A stretch of DNA of 64,000 nt from NCBI RefSeq assembly GCF_025457425.1, contig NZ_JAMXIA010000001.1, positions 1,860,001-1,924,000 of the forward strand, read 5' to 3'. Source of the stretch: Chryseobacterium foetidum (GTDB lineage Bacteria; Bacteroidota; Bacteroidia; Flavobacteriales; Weeksellaceae). The notes under the pieces were generated by a model that searched no databases, was not told the origin of the DNA, and saw only the letters and a program-made list of their open reading frames with translations. The translations under genes and the position numbers were made by a program. Positions 36,274-46,075 of this stretch are shown here, in pieces (position 1 is the first letter of the stretch; the number at the start of each line of letters is the position of its first letter).

Positions 36274-36451
36274 GGAAATTGGTTGTGATTTGAATATAAA
36301 AATGTCCCACAGATTACACAAATATGCACAGATGCTTGCTAAATTTTGATTGAACAAATGATTGTTGAAGCTAAATTAGTTCATCAAACTTCGGAGGCAT
36401 TGTCTATGATAAACTTCCAGCTCCCAGCTCCCATCTTCCAGCTTCCTTCTC

Positions 36452-37681
36452 CTACACCAAGCTATTCTTATCGGCGTAATTTAATTTAAAGAAAATAAAA
36501 GTCATAATCGAGAATGCTAAAAGCGAACTTCCACCGTAACTGAAGTACGGCAAAGGAATACCCACCGTCGGAAACAAGCCCATAACCATCCCTAAATTGA
36601 TAGAAAAGTGCATTAAGAGAATCGAAGCAAAGCAATACCCGAAAACCCTATTAAAGCTAGATTTTTGCTTCTCTGCGAGGTAATAAATCCGTCCGATGAA
36701 AACCATGTAACATAATACTAAAACAGCACTGCCTACAAATCCCCATTCTTCGCCCACGGTACAGAAAATATAATCTGTTTCCTGCTCAGGAACAAATTTT
36801 CCCTGCGTAACAGATCCTTCACGGTAGCCTTTGCCAAACATTCCGCCAGAGCCGATAGCTGTTTTTGAATAAAGCAAATTATAGCCTGAAGTATCTCTGA
36901 AAGCCTTTTCACCTTTGTAAAGAACTTCAATTCTTTCTCTTTGGTGTTTCGGAAGCTTTTCAAGCACGTAAGGTGTCCCGAATGCCAATCCACAGAGCAA
37001 AATCAGTGATCCCGTAATTCCTGCAACAGAAATCACATCCCATGACATTCTGTGGTAATTTAAAAATATGGCGACTGCGTAAATCAGCACGATTGCAATG
37101 ACAACGTAGAGCGGATTTATTGCGAGAGAAATTAAAAATACTCCGGCAAACAAACCTCCGATACCAAACAGTAAACCACTCAATCCTTCACGATACAATG
37201 CAATGAAAAATGCAAGAAAAACCAACAATGAACCAACATCAGGAATCATTAAAACGACCACGGCGGGAATTGCAATAATTGCCAAAGTAGTGAGTAAAGA
37301 TTTTCTGTTTTTTAAATTAAATTCAGCTCCGGAAACGTAGCTCGCCAACATCAAAGCTGTCCCGATCTTTGAAAATTCCACAGGTTGCATGGTTATACTC
37401 CCGAATTTATACCAGTTTTTCTGTCCTAAAATTTCGGTTCCGAAAGGGAAAAGTCCGATCAAAAGCAACACACCGCCGATGTAAAATATCGCTGAAAGAT
37501 TTTCAAAAAACTTACTTCTGCTGAAGAAAATTACAAGACCTACAAAAATTGAAATTCCGAAGAAAATCAATTGTTTTTCTCCTAATTTCTGATCTACACT
37601 GTAAATATTGGCAATCGCAAAAATGCAAAGCAAAAAATACAATCCGAGTCCGAGTTTGTCTATTCCTTCCGTCCACTTCAT
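36452..37681 (-). CDS. rodA: Rod-shape glycosyltransferase RodA
   Basis: A 409-residue SEDS-family protein with about ten membrane helices. It polymerises peptidoglycan strands during side-wall growth, in complex with PBP2. The C-terminal region has the conserved MGLFPTVGIPLPYFSYGGSS motif. The catalytic-type loop region (AIGSGGMFGKGYREGSVTQG) is also seen. It is the last gene of the mreB-mreC-mreD-mrdA-rodA unit, overlapping mrdA by 4 bases (ATGA). Confidence 0.95.
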   Translation of the reverse strand: MKWTEGIDKLGLGLYFLLCIFAIANIYSVDQKLGEKQLIFFGISIFVGLVIFFSRSKFFENLSAIFYIGGVLLLIGLFPFGTEILGQKNWYKFGSITMQPVEFSKIGTALMLASYVSGAEFNLKNRKSLLTTLAIIAIPAVVVLMIPDVGSLLVFLAFFIALYREGLSGLLFGIGGLFAGVFLISLAINPLYVVIAIVLIYAVAIFLNYHRMSWDVISVAGITGSLILLCGLAFGTPYVLEKLPKHQRERIEVLYKGEKAFRDTSGYNLLYSKTAIGSGGMFGKGYREGSVTQGKFVPEQETDYIFCTVGEEWGFVGSAVLVLCYMVFIGRIYYLAEKQKSSFNRVFGYCFASILLMHFSINLGMVMGLFPTVGIPLPYFSYGGSSLLAFSIMTFIFFKLNYADKNSLV

Positions 37682-39705
37682 AGTTTCGGGTTTTTAGAAG
37701 TTTTTGCTTTTTCTTTTTCCTGAAGTTTGGCTTTTTGTTTTTTAACCAATTCAAGACTGTCCTGTATTTTTTTCAGTTTGATAGAATCCGGTTTTGGCTC
37801 TTTATAGAGACCTTTCCTTTTTAAATCAGCAATCCATTGGCGTTTGTATTCAGGCATAAAGCTTGAAGTGATCATTTTTTTGTAGAGATGCTCACGCTTC
37901 AAATCTCCGGTAATGTATTTTTCAGCAATTACAGTACAGGCGGGGCCTGCCCACGTTGCACCAAAACCGGCGTGTTCCATTACTGCAACCACAACAATTT
38001 TGGGCTTATCTGCAGGAGCAATCAAAACAAAAATAGAGTTATCTTTCCCTTGTGGAACCTGCGCCGTCCCTGTCTTGGCTAACTGTGTAAACTCACTTGA
38101 TTTCAAACCTCTGGCAGTTCCGGCAAGCACTACGGCTTCCATACCTTTTAAAACCGGTTCAAAATGTTTGGCATCAACCAAAGTCTGATGTTTCTTTTTA
38201 AAGCGTGGGTCGGGATTGGGTTTTCCGTCAATAGATTTCACGATGTGAGGCGTAATGTACCAACCCCGGTTAGCGATTGCCGCAACATAATTGGCAAGCT
38301 GAATTGGTGTAACCAAAACATCGCCCTGCCCCATCCCGTTGTAGATGGCACCTGTAGACATTTCGTCCCAGTTTTTGAAGTCAGTTCGGTTTGATCCGTT
38401 GGCTTTGATAATTGCTTTAAATCTTCTTTCATAAAAATCGCCTGAAGGAATTCTTCCTTTTGCACCAACGGCAAAATCGTTATTTAAAAATTCTCCAACG
38501 CCGAAGCTGCTCATAATTTTTTTCCATTCATCAACACCTTTTGACGGATTTCCGGGATATTTTTTGATGATGGCAATAAATGCATACGTAAAGAAACAGT
38601 TACTCGAAACCTGAATCGAAGGAATCAGCGGATCTGCACCCCCATGACCTTTAATTCTTTTTCCTTTATAGAAAAATCCGCCTCCGCAAGGGAAAATCGT
38701 TTTTTCGTCCATCACTCCCATCTGCATTGCTGCAAGAGCTGTCAATAATTTAAATGTGGAACCAGGGGGATAACCTGCCTGCAAAGACCTGTCGAAGGTG
38801 GGTTTATTTTCGTAAATGGTATCTTTTGAAAGTCTGTAAAGATTTCTTGATTTGTTTGGTCCTGTAAAAAGGTTAGGGTCTATGTCCGGACCTGTCGCTG
38901 CAACCAGAACTTCACCGTTGTTGGGGTCGATGGCAACTACGGCTCCATGCTTGTCTACCAACATTTCTTCCGCCATTCTCTGAAGATCGTAATCGATAGT
39001 CAACGTAATATCTTTTCCGGTAACTACTTCTTTATCTAAAGTTCCGTTTTTGTAGGGGCCGACATTTCTGAGTTTAATATCTTTTTGGATGTATTTTATA
39101 CCCTTGATTCCGCGAAGTTCTTTCTCGTAAGCCTTTTCAACACCACTTTTACCAATGAAATCTCCTGGAAGATAATAGGTAGAATCTTTTTTGATTTCAC
39201 TGTCATTCACTTCATTCGTATACCCCAAAAGATTTCCGGAAGTGGAAACTTCATATTGCCTCTGAGGCCTTGAAACAATGTTAAATGCAGGATATTTAAA
39301 TATAATTTCCTGAACCCTTGCAATGTCTTCCCTGCTTAAATCCTTAAAGAAAGTCATTGGTGTGAGTTTGGAAAAATATTTTTCTTTTTTGATGTTATTG
39401 ACTCTTTTAATGAAATCCTGCTTTGAGATTTTCATTAAATTACAGAAAGCGATGGTGTCAAAGTCCGGTTTCATCAGAGCCTGAGTAAAAGAAATCTCGT
39501 AAGCCGGCTGGTTTCCCACCAGAATCTTTCCGTTTCGGTCGAAAATTACGCCTCTTTGGGGAATAATGTATTCTGTTTTTATGGAAGTATTAGCAGCATT
39601 CAGTGCATATCTGTCTGTAAACAACTGTAAATACGAGAGTCTTGCTATAAAAATTAAAGCAATGACAACAAGAATGGAAAAGATTTTTAAATAGCGTGTA
39701 TTCAA
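37678..39705 (-). CDS. mrdA: Penicillin-binding protein 2
   Basis: A 675-residue class B PBP that cross-links peptidoglycan for rod growth. One N-terminal membrane helix (about residues 8-25) is followed by a pedestal domain (RGVIFDRNGKILVGNQPAYE). The transpeptidase motifs are SxxK in YPPGSTFKLL (near residue 316), SxN in QVSSNCFF and KTGTAQ (near 543). The C-terminal tail is Lys/Glu-rich and probably disordered. It overlaps both neighbours, mreD and rodA, by 4 bases. Confidence 0.95.
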   Translation of the reverse strand: MNTRYLKIFSILVVIALIFIARLSYLQLFTDRYALNAANTSIKTEYIIPQRGVIFDRNGKILVGNQPAYEISFTQALMKPDFDTIAFCNLMKISKQDFIKRVNNIKKEKYFSKLTPMTFFKDLSREDIARVQEIIFKYPAFNIVSRPQRQYEVSTSGNLLGYTNEVNDSEIKKDSTYYLPGDFIGKSGVEKAYEKELRGIKGIKYIQKDIKLRNVGPYKNGTLDKEVVTGKDITLTIDYDLQRMAEEMLVDKHGAVVAIDPNNGEVLVAATGPDIDPNLFTGPNKSRNLYRLSKDTIYENKPTFDRSLQAGYPPGSTFKLLTALAAMQMGVMDEKTIFPCGGGFFYKGKRIKGHGGADPLIPSIQVSSNCFFTYAFIAIIKKYPGNPSKGVDEWKKIMSSFGVGEFLNNDFAVGAKGRIPSGDFYERRFKAIIKANGSNRTDFKNWDEMSTGAIYNGMGQGDVLVTPIQLANYVAAIANRGWYITPHIVKSIDGKPNPDPRFKKKHQTLVDAKHFEPVLKGMEAVVLAGTARGLKSSEFTQLAKTGTAQVPQGKDNSIFVLIAPADKPKIVVVAVMEHAGFGATWAGPACTVIAEKYITGDLKREHLYKKMITSSFMPEYKRQWIADLKRKGLYKEPKPDSIKLKKIQDSLELVKKQKAKLQEKEKAKTSKNPKL

Positions 39706-40208
39706 ACTTTTTGTTTGATTTTAAAGATTAATGCGTAAACGATTATAAATATAAACGAAATTATACTTGTTACCAACACATTAAGCAGAATTTCAAAAAT
39801 CCTTGTGAATTTAAAAAACTCGATGTACTGCACAAACAGCTGATGTAGAAAGATACTTGAGAATAAAAAAAGTAAAAACTGACTCCACTGTAAAGACTGA
39901 AATGAGAAAAAATCTGTGGAGGTATCTGTGGATGTTCTGAAAATTAAAGTACGGAAATACGCGATAAGCGTTGTCGCAAATGCATTATTACCTCCGGAAT
40001 GCAGAAAAATATCAATCGCAAGACCAATGAGAAAACTTAATCCAAGGAACTGAAATTTATTTCTGAAAAAAGGATAAAACATGACAAACACAGGATAAAC
40101 AACAGGTGTGTAAATCCCGAAAGGCGTAATTCTGTTGAGCACAAAAATCTGTAATGCCACCAGAAATGCCATGATCAATAAATCAGTAAATATCGTTCTG
40201 CTAATCAT
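39702..40208 (-). CDS. mreD: Rod-shape-determining protein MreD
   Basis: A 168-residue hydrophobic protein with about five membrane helices and the MreD pattern (FLGLSFLIGLAIDIFLHSGG). It is the inner-membrane member of the elongasome. Identity rests on helix pattern, size and position between mreC and mrdA, because the family is weakly conserved. It overlaps mreC by 8 bases. Confidence 0.87.
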   Translation of the reverse strand: MISRTIFTDLLIMAFLVALQIFVLNRITPFGIYTPVVYPVFVMFYPFFRNKFQFLGLSFLIGLAIDIFLHSGGNNAFATTLIAYFRTLIFRTSTDTSTDFFSFQSLQWSQFLLFLFSSIFLHQLFVQYIEFFKFTRIFEILLNVLVTSIISFIFIIVYALIFKIKQKV

Positions 40209-41055
40209 GTTCTTTATTGATTACGGCCTGCATGGTATCCTGAATTCTCTGCACTTCTGCTTTTTTCAGGTTTTTAACCACATAAATTTTACTTAAAGCA
40301 CCCATTTTTTCGCTAAGCTCCACCGAAATATCCCAAAAACCGGTTTGGTTATCTACAGAATATCCTGCCACTTTTCCAACCATTATTCCCTGAGGGAAAA
40401 TAGCTGATTTACCATCAGTTACAATGGTATCTCCAACTCGTATCGATACATATTTTGGAATATCAGAAAGATGCATTGTTCGGGAATTATCACCTTTCCA
40501 CGTCAGCGTTCCAAAATAGCCCGATTTTTTCAGGGCAGCATTGATTCTGATTTTGTTGACACTTAAAACCGACTGTACTAAAGCATAAGATTCTGTGGAA
40601 TTGATGACGATGCCGGCAATTCCTTTAGGTGCCATAACGCCCATTTGCGGAAATACCCCGTCTCTTTTACCACGGTTGATGGTGAAGTAATTATTTCTTC
40701 TGTTGATGCTGTTGAAAACAATATCTCCGTCTACAAAAGTGTAGATTTGACCGCCACCCAAAGTATCGTGTACCTTTCTGAACATCGGATTTTTGTTGTA
40801 GCCTTTACCATATAGCTGCGTCATCAGCATTTTATTCTGAGCCACAAGATCTTCATTGGTCTGCTTAAGTTTCAGATAAGAAACCCCTTCGTCAATATAG
40901 CCGGAAACCCACGCATTAAAGGCTGCACTTTGACCTGCGAGCCACGATTTCTGCATTGCGTTTTTAGAAAATATCAGAACAAGAGCAATGATCTGCAGAA
41001 AAATAAAGAAGATAAACAAAGAGTTCTTCGAAAAAATTCTCAGCAAAAATCCCAT
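40201..41055 (-). CDS. mreC: Rod-shape-determining protein MreC
   Basis: A 284-residue protein with one N-terminal membrane helix (about residues 9-30), a coiled-coil stretch (about 58-80) and a periplasmic beta-rich core. Core signatures are RRNNYFTINRGKRDGVFPQM, GIAGIVINSTESYALVQSVL and VGDTIVTDGKSAIFPQGI. It links MreB to PBP2 and RodA. It starts 28 bases after mreB. Confidence 0.94.
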   Translation of the reverse strand: MGFLLRIFSKNSLFIFFIFLQIIALVLIFSKNAMQKSWLAGQSAAFNAWVSGYIDEGVSYLKLKQTNEDLVAQNKMLMTQLYGKGYNKNPMFRKVHDTLGGGQIYTFVDGDIVFNSINRRNNYFTINRGKRDGVFPQMGVMAPKGIAGIVINSTESYALVQSVLSVNKIRINAALKKSGYFGTLTWKGDNSRTMHLSDIPKYVSIRVGDTIVTDGKSAIFPQGIMVGKVAGYSVDNQTGFWDISVELSEKMGALSKIYVVKNLKKAEVQRIQDTMQAVINKEHD

Positions 41056-41083
41056 TCAGATAAAAGGTCGTAAAAGGTTAAAA

Positions 41084-42109
41084 TTATTTAATTAAGAAAT
41101 TGAATTTATCCATATTCTTAAGTGCGATACCCGTACCTCTTACAACAGCTCTCAAAGGATCTTCTGCTACAAAAACCGGAAGACCTGTTTTCTTGTGAAG
41201 TCTGTCTGCCAAACCTCTCAGCAAAGCACCACCACCGGCAAGATAAATACCTGTTTTGTAGATATCAGCCGCCAGTTCCGGAGGAGTAAGCGATAAAGTT
41301 TCCATTACAGAATCTTCAATTCTGATGATTGATTTATCCAAAGCGCGGGCAATTTCTTTGTAGCCCACCATAATTTCTTTTGGTTTACCTGTAATAAGGT
41401 CTCTTCCCTGCACCGGAATATCATCGATATCCACATCCAAATCTTCAACCGCAGAACCCACTTCAATTTTAACTCTTTCAGCAGTTCTTTCTCCGATATA
41501 TAAATTATGATGCGTTCTTAAAAAATATGCGATATCATTTGTAAATACGTCTCCTGCAATTTTCACAGATTTATCGCAGACAATACCTCCCAAAGCAACG
41601 ACAGCAATTTCTGTTGTACCACCACCGATGTCGATAATCATGTTACCTTCCGGTTTCTGAACATCAATACCAACTCCTATTGCAGCTGCCATTGGTTCAT
41701 AAATCAAACGTACTTCTTTTGCATTAACCTTTTGGGCAGAATCTCTTACCGCTCTTTTTTCAACCTCCGTAATTCCTGAAGGGATACAGATTACAATTCT
41801 TAAAGCAGGCTGAATAAATTTCCCTTTAATACCAGGAATTTTCTTAATAAACTCCTTAATCATGTGCTCCGAAGCATGAAAATCTGCAATTACACCGTCT
41901 TTCAAAGGACGGATGGTCTTGATATCTTCGTGCGTCTTACCCTGCATATGTTTTGCCTGCTCCCCCACTGCAATTGGCTTTCCTGTGGAACGCTCAATGG
42001 CAACAATAGAAGGTTGGTCAATAACAATTTTATTATTATGTATGATAAGAGTATTTGCGGTTCCCAAGTCTATCGCAATCTCTTGCGTAAACATATCGAA
42101 TAAGCCCAT
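41084..42109 (-). CDS. mreB: Actin-like cell-shape protein MreB
   Basis: A 341-residue actin-fold ATPase that organises side-wall synthesis under the inner membrane. The phosphate-1 motif IDLGTANTLI is at about residues 13-22. Phosphate-2 is IIDIGGGTTEIAV and the adenosine motif is LAGGGALLRGL. The N-terminal MGLFDMFTQE can form the membrane-binding amphipathic stretch. It is the first gene of the five-gene rod-shape unit and has a good promoter box upstream. Confidence 0.97.
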   Translation of the reverse strand: MGLFDMFTQEIAIDLGTANTLIIHNNKIVIDQPSIVAIERSTGKPIAVGEQAKHMQGKTHEDIKTIRPLKDGVIADFHASEHMIKEFIKKIPGIKGKFIQPALRIVICIPSGITEVEKRAVRDSAQKVNAKEVRLIYEPMAAAIGVGIDVQKPEGNMIIDIGGGTTEIAVVALGGIVCDKSVKIAGDVFTNDIAYFLRTHHNLYIGERTAERVKIEVGSAVEDLDVDIDDIPVQGRDLITGKPKEIMVGYKEIARALDKSIIRIEDSVMETLSLTPPELAADIYKTGIYLAGGGALLRGLADRLHKKTGLPVFVAEDPLRAVVRGTGIALKNMDKFNFLIK

Positions 42110-42132
42110 AAGTTTCTGCTGATTTAAGTTTA

Positions 42133-42140
42133 CAAAGATA
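42133..42140 (-). promoter_or_regulatory. Candidate -7 promoter box of the mreB operon
   Basis: On the minus strand TATCTTTG matches TAnnTTTG exactly, 23 bases before the mreB ATG. The same box sequence precedes prfA. Confidence 0.55.
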
Positions 42141-42328
42141 TAAATTTAACATTAGTCATAAAGTCTCATTTTAAATAATTTGGTTAAAATTTTATTAAAT
42201 TTTTAAGCTTCTCTTAACAGTCTGCCCAATTCCATTCAATACAATTTTCTTTGTTTATCATCATTATAAATAGCTTTAGACGATATTTATCATTTATCAA
42301 ATCACAAAAAGCTTTGATAAAAAAACTT

Positions 42329-42336
42329 TAAATTTG
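42329..42336 (+). promoter_or_regulatory. Candidate -7 promoter box of hemA
   Basis: TAAATTTG matches TAnnTTTG exactly and ends 9 bases before the hemA ATG, implying a very short leader. No clear -33 element at the expected distance. Confidence 0.4.
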
Positions 42337-42345
42337 CACCTGTTT

Positions 42346-43620
42346 ATGATACAGTATTCTAAAGTACATCAGACATCCAATTTTGCCGTGCTGTCAATCA
42401 GTTATGAGAAAGCGGATGTCGAGACCAGAGGAAAATTTGCTTTTTTTGATGAAAACATCAAAAGTTTCGTTACCAAAGTTCACGAGCAGGATCTTGGTGA
42501 CGCATTCGTTGTGTCTACCTGCAACCGCACAGAAATTTATACGACGACCAACAATTACCTTCTCATAGCCGAAGAGTACTGCAAAACCATTGATGTACAG
42601 CTTACCGATTTTTTACATTTTGCCAATATTTTAACTAAGGAAGAAGCTCTGAAGCATCTTTTCAGAGTGGCAGCAGGCTTGGAAAGTCAGATTATTGGTG
42701 ACTTTGAAATTATCGGACAAATCAAAAAAGCGTATGCCCGTTTTAAGAAAGAAAGAAAAAATTCAAATCCTTTTTTAGAAAGATCAATAAATTCTGCGAT
42801 TCAGATCTCAAAAAGGATAAAAAATGAAACGGCAATTTCCAACGGAGCAGCTTCAGTTTCTTACGCTGCCGTACATTACATTTTAAACAATCAAAAAAGA
42901 ATTACCGAAAAAAATATTCTTCTTCTCGGCGTTGGAGAAATTGGTCAAAACACAGTTGAAAATTTAGTAAAACACGTTTATCAGCCCAAAATAAAAATCG
43001 CTAACCGAACTCAGGAAAAAGCAGCAAAGATTTCTGAAAAATACAATATTCCAAATATTGACTACGCTGATTTTGATAAAGAACTGGAAAACACAGATAT
43101 TCTGATCGTTGCCACCGGTGCAAAAATTCCGATTATCAACAAATCTCATTTGACTAACGGAAAAGAAACACTGATTATCGACCTTTCGATTCCACATAAT
43201 GTTGATAAAAACGTTTCTGAACTTGAAAATGTAACATTGATCGATGTTGACGAACTTTCAAAACAGATTCAGGAAACCATTCAGCAGAGGGAAAAGGAAA
43301 TCCCGAAAGCGGAAGTCATCATTAAAGAAATGACCAAAGATTTTCTTGAATGGGAAAAAAAGAGAAAACTGGCACCGAACATTCATCATTTCAAAGCCGT
43401 TCTGAAAAATATGGAACGCAATGAAATGCACAACTTTTACAGAAAAAACAAATACATCGACATCAATGATATGGAACTTTCTGAAAAAATGATTCAGAAA
43501 ATTACCAACCGTTTTGCAAAATACATCATCGATAATCCTCTGAAAGCGGAAGAAATCAGCAAACTGATGCACGAAATTTTAGTTGAACAACCCAACAATG
43601 AATTCAATGAAAAACATTAG
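42346..43620 (+). CDS. hemA: Glutamyl-tRNA reductase
   Basis: A 424-residue enzyme that makes glutamate-1-semialdehyde from glutamyl-tRNA, the first step of C5 haem synthesis. The catalytic Cys is Cys59 in VVSTCNRTEIY. The NADPH-binding Rossmann motif is GVGEIGQNTVEN (about residue 195). The C-terminal helical dimer domain is present. The ATG at 42346 (MIQYSKVHQ) is used because the frame from 42334 begins at TTG inside the promoter box. It overlaps hemC by 14 bases. Confidence 0.95.
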   Translation: MIQYSKVHQTSNFAVLSISYEKADVETRGKFAFFDENIKSFVTKVHEQDLGDAFVVSTCNRTEIYTTTNNYLLIAEEYCKTIDVQLTDFLHFANILTKEEALKHLFRVAAGLESQIIGDFEIIGQIKKAYARFKKERKNSNPFLERSINSAIQISKRIKNETAISNGAASVSYAAVHYILNNQKRITEKNILLLGVGEIGQNTVENLVKHVYQPKIKIANRTQEKAAKISEKYNIPNIDYADFDKELENTDILIVATGAKIPIINKSHLTNGKETLIIDLSIPHNVDKNVSELENVTLIDVDELSKQIQETIQQREKEIPKAEVIIKEMTKDFLEWEKKRKLAPNIHHFKAVLKNMERNEMHNFYRKNKYIDINDMELSEKMIQKITNRFAKYIIDNPLKAEEISKLMHEILVEQPNNEFNEKH

Positions 43621-44515
43621 AATAGGAACAAGAAAATCTGCGCTCGCCCTGTGGCAGGCAGAGGAAGTGGCAGAAAAACTGCAGGAATTAAATTACACAA
43701 CCGAAATTGTTCCGATTGTTTCTTCAGGCGACAAAAATCTTACCCAACCGCTTTATTCATTGGGAATTACGGGTGTTTTCACGAGAGATTTAGATATTGC
43801 TTTACTGAATGACGAAATTGACATTGCTGTACATTCATTGAAAGATGTTCCCACAAAACTTCCAGAAAACATAGAAATCGTGGCCTGTCTGGCGAGAGAT
43901 TTCCCACAGGATGTTTTAATCAGAAGAAAATCTGCTGTTAATAAAGAATTGCACGAACTTAAATTAGCCACAAGCAGTTTAAGAAGACGAGCTTTTTGGT
44001 TAAAACAATATCCGGAAACGGAATTTTTCGACATCAGAGGAAACATTCAGACCCGGCTTCAGAAACTGGAGGAACAGGATTTTGATGCGACAATTTTATC
44101 ACTTGCCGGAATCAAAAGAATGAAAATGGATATCGATTACGAATTCCTTCCAATGATGATTCCTGCTGCGTCTCAGGGTGTTGTGGCTGTTGCCGGACAT
44201 TCGGAGAAGAAAGAGATCAACGAAATTTTAGCTCAAATCAATCACAGAGAAACCCAAATCTGCGTGGAAATTGAAAGAAATTTCCTGACTACTCTTGAAG
44301 GTGGCTGTACCGCTCCAATTGGTGCTTTTGCAGAAAGATTTGAAGATAAAATCAGATTAAAAGCGGCACTCTGCTCGCTCGATGGTAGAAATTATATCGC
44401 CACCGACGAAAGTTTTGAATTTAATGAGGAAGAAAATTTCGGAGCTAAGTTTGCGAATATCGTTTTGGAAAACGGCGGAAAAGAGCTGATGGCGGAGATT
44501 AAAAATCAGATCTAA
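43607..44515 (+). CDS. hemC: Hydroxymethylbilane synthase (porphobilinogen deaminase)
   Basis: A 302-residue enzyme that joins four porphobilinogen units. The start MKNIRIGTRKSALALWQAEEV is typical. The dipyrromethane cofactor Cys is Cys234 in EGGCTAPIGAF. The ATG at 43607 lies within the end of hemA; in-frame ATG codons at 43583 and 43598 would only add residues before the conserved start. Overlap with hemA points to coupled translation. Confidence 0.95.
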   Translation: MKNIRIGTRKSALALWQAEEVAEKLQELNYTTEIVPIVSSGDKNLTQPLYSLGITGVFTRDLDIALLNDEIDIAVHSLKDVPTKLPENIEIVACLARDFPQDVLIRRKSAVNKELHELKLATSSLRRRAFWLKQYPETEFFDIRGNIQTRLQKLEEQDFDATILSLAGIKRMKMDIDYEFLPMMIPAASQGVVAVAGHSEKKEINEILAQINHRETQICVEIERNFLTTLEGGCTAPIGAFAERFEDKIRLKAALCSLDGRNYIATDESFEFNEEENFGAKFANIVLENGGKELMAEIKNQI

Positions 44516-44718
44516 AAATTCAAGATTTAAAATTTAAGATTCAAAGTTGCTATTGAAACGTTAAAGTTTTTTAAAGGAAATTTCTAACAAAATAGATTTG
44601 GAAGACTGCTTAATTTCGATTTGATTTAAATCTTAACATTTCTTTATATTTCAGATTCTTTATTGTTTGGATTTAATTTTTGAACTTTACAGAAAGTCTA
44701 TCTTCAAATTTCTAAATA

Positions 44719-45300
44719 ATGAAAAAATATTTTTCCATACTCATTCTTCTGTTTTTTGTTTTTGCAGCCAACGCGCAGAATCAGTTTGCCCAAAAACTGT
44801 CTGACGCTGCTTTGAGTCTGACAAAAGACCGTGTAGTTTACGATCCTGCCTATTTTTCAATCAAATATCCGAACGGCGATGTTCCCGCTGACAAAGGCGT
44901 TTGCACAGATGTGGTCATACGTGCATACAGAAAACTGGGAATTGATCTTCAGAAGGAAGTGCATGAAGATATGAAGAAAAACTTCTCAAAATATCCGAAA
45001 AACTGGGGTTTAAAAAGACCGGACACCAACATTGACCACAGAAGAGTTCCCAATCTGAGGGTTTTCTTTGCCAAATTCGGGAAATCAAAATCTATTGAAA
45101 CCAATCCTGCACTCTACGCTCCCGGAGATATCGTGACGTGGCTTCTTCCCGGAAATTTAACTCACATCGGAATTGTAGTCAACAAAAAATCAGCGGACGG
45201 AAAAAGATATTTAATTGTTCACAACATCGGTGGCGGACAGGTCATTGAGGATTGTCTTTTTAAATTTACGATTACGGGACATTACCAATATTCAAAATAA
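44719..45300 (+). CDS. DUF1287 exported protein
   Basis: A 193-residue protein with a signal peptide (to about residue 20, ANAQ). It matches DUF1287: YPNGDVPADKGVCTDVVIRA, a central RRVPNLRVFF, then GDIVTWLLPGNLTHIGIVVN and RYLIVHNIGGG. The Cys in GVCTD, the His in LTHIGIV and the His in VHNIG resemble an NlpC/P60-like papain-fold triad, so a wall-peptidase role is plausible but unproven. It lies 6 bases before an amidase gene, which supports a cell-wall function. Confidence 0.82.
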   Translation: MKKYFSILILLFFVFAANAQNQFAQKLSDAALSLTKDRVVYDPAYFSIKYPNGDVPADKGVCTDVVIRAYRKLGIDLQKEVHEDMKKNFSKYPKNWGLKRPDTNIDHRRVPNLRVFFAKFGKSKSIETNPALYAPGDIVTWLLPGNLTHIGIVVNKKSADGKRYLIVHNIGGGQVIEDCLFKFTITGHYQYSK

Positions 45301-45306
45301 TCAGGC

Positions 45307-45963
45307 ATGAAAAAGGTAATTTTCCTTCTTTTTTTATTCATTTTACATTTCAGTTCTGCACAGAATTCAGGTTTAAAAATTATTGAAAAACCTATTAATT
45401 ATTCTTCAGAAAGAGTCCGTTTGAGTCTGGAATATCTCAAAGACCATCACGGTTTAATCCAGAAAACGCCAACCATTGTTCCTAAAATGATTGTTTTGCA
45501 TTACACGGCTGGCGGAACGGTGGAAAGTAATTTTAAATATTTTAACAACACACATCTCGAAAGTGCCAGAAATACATTAAAAAAACAAAGCACGCTTAAT
45601 GTTTCATCACAATTCATCGTTGATCGTGACGGCACGGTTTATCAACTGATGGAACCCAATCAGTTTGCGAGACACACGATTGGTTTAAATTACTGTGCAA
45701 TAGGAGTTGAAAATATAGGAAGTAAAACTCAGTCACTCACCGAAAAACAAATCGAAGCCAACGCACAATTAGTCAGACACTTAACTCAAAAATATAAAAT
45801 TGAATACCTCATCGGCCATTCGGAATACGGAGTTTTCAGGAATTCAAAACTGTGGAAAGAATCTGACCCGAAATATTTTACAGGAAAGGAAGATCCCGGA
45901 AAAGATTTTATGAACAAAGTACGACAGAAAGTTTCTGATTTAAAATTAAAAGAGAAACCTTAA
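45307..45963 (+). CDS. N-acetylmuramoyl-L-alanine amidase, Amidase_2 family
   Basis: A 218-residue exported protein (signal peptide ends near SSAQ). The zinc-ligand candidates are His in IVLHYTAGG, His in FARHTIGLNYC and Asp in KEDPGKDFM, the AmpD/PGRP pattern. SSQFIVDRDGTVYQLMEPNQ is a standard family segment. It should cut the amide bond between MurNAc and the stem peptide. The gap of 6 bases to the DUF1287 gene indicates an operon. Confidence 0.88.
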   Translation: MKKVIFLLFLFILHFSSAQNSGLKIIEKPINYSSERVRLSLEYLKDHHGLIQKTPTIVPKMIVLHYTAGGTVESNFKYFNNTHLESARNTLKKQSTLNVSSQFIVDRDGTVYQLMEPNQFARHTIGLNYCAIGVENIGSKTQSLTEKQIEANAQLVRHLTQKYKIEYLIGHSEYGVFRNSKLWKESDPKYFTGKEDPGKDFMNKVRQKVSDLKLKEKP

Positions 45964-46007
45964 AACTAATCTTTCATCTAAAATAAACTTTAGGTTTTTA
46001 GCAGTAT

Positions 46008-46075
46008 TTTTGTCATTCTGAAAGAATCTCAATGCGCTAATATAAAACCGTTTAGATCCCTACGGAATGACAAAA
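46008..46075. repeat. Inverted-repeat element TTTTGTCATTC ... GAATGACAAAA
   Basis: TTTTGTCATTC (46008-46018) and its exact inverse GAATGACAAAA (46065-46075) bracket 46 bases containing GAATCTC and GATCCCTACG. Elements with this form are spread in Flavobacteriia genomes as far as I recall. It has no coding capacity. It lies between the amidase gene and hemD. Confidence 0.6.

Noticed and set aside
42313..42316. TTTG as a -33 element for hemA
   Set aside because: It lies only 12 bases from the -7 box, shorter than the usual 19-base spacing.
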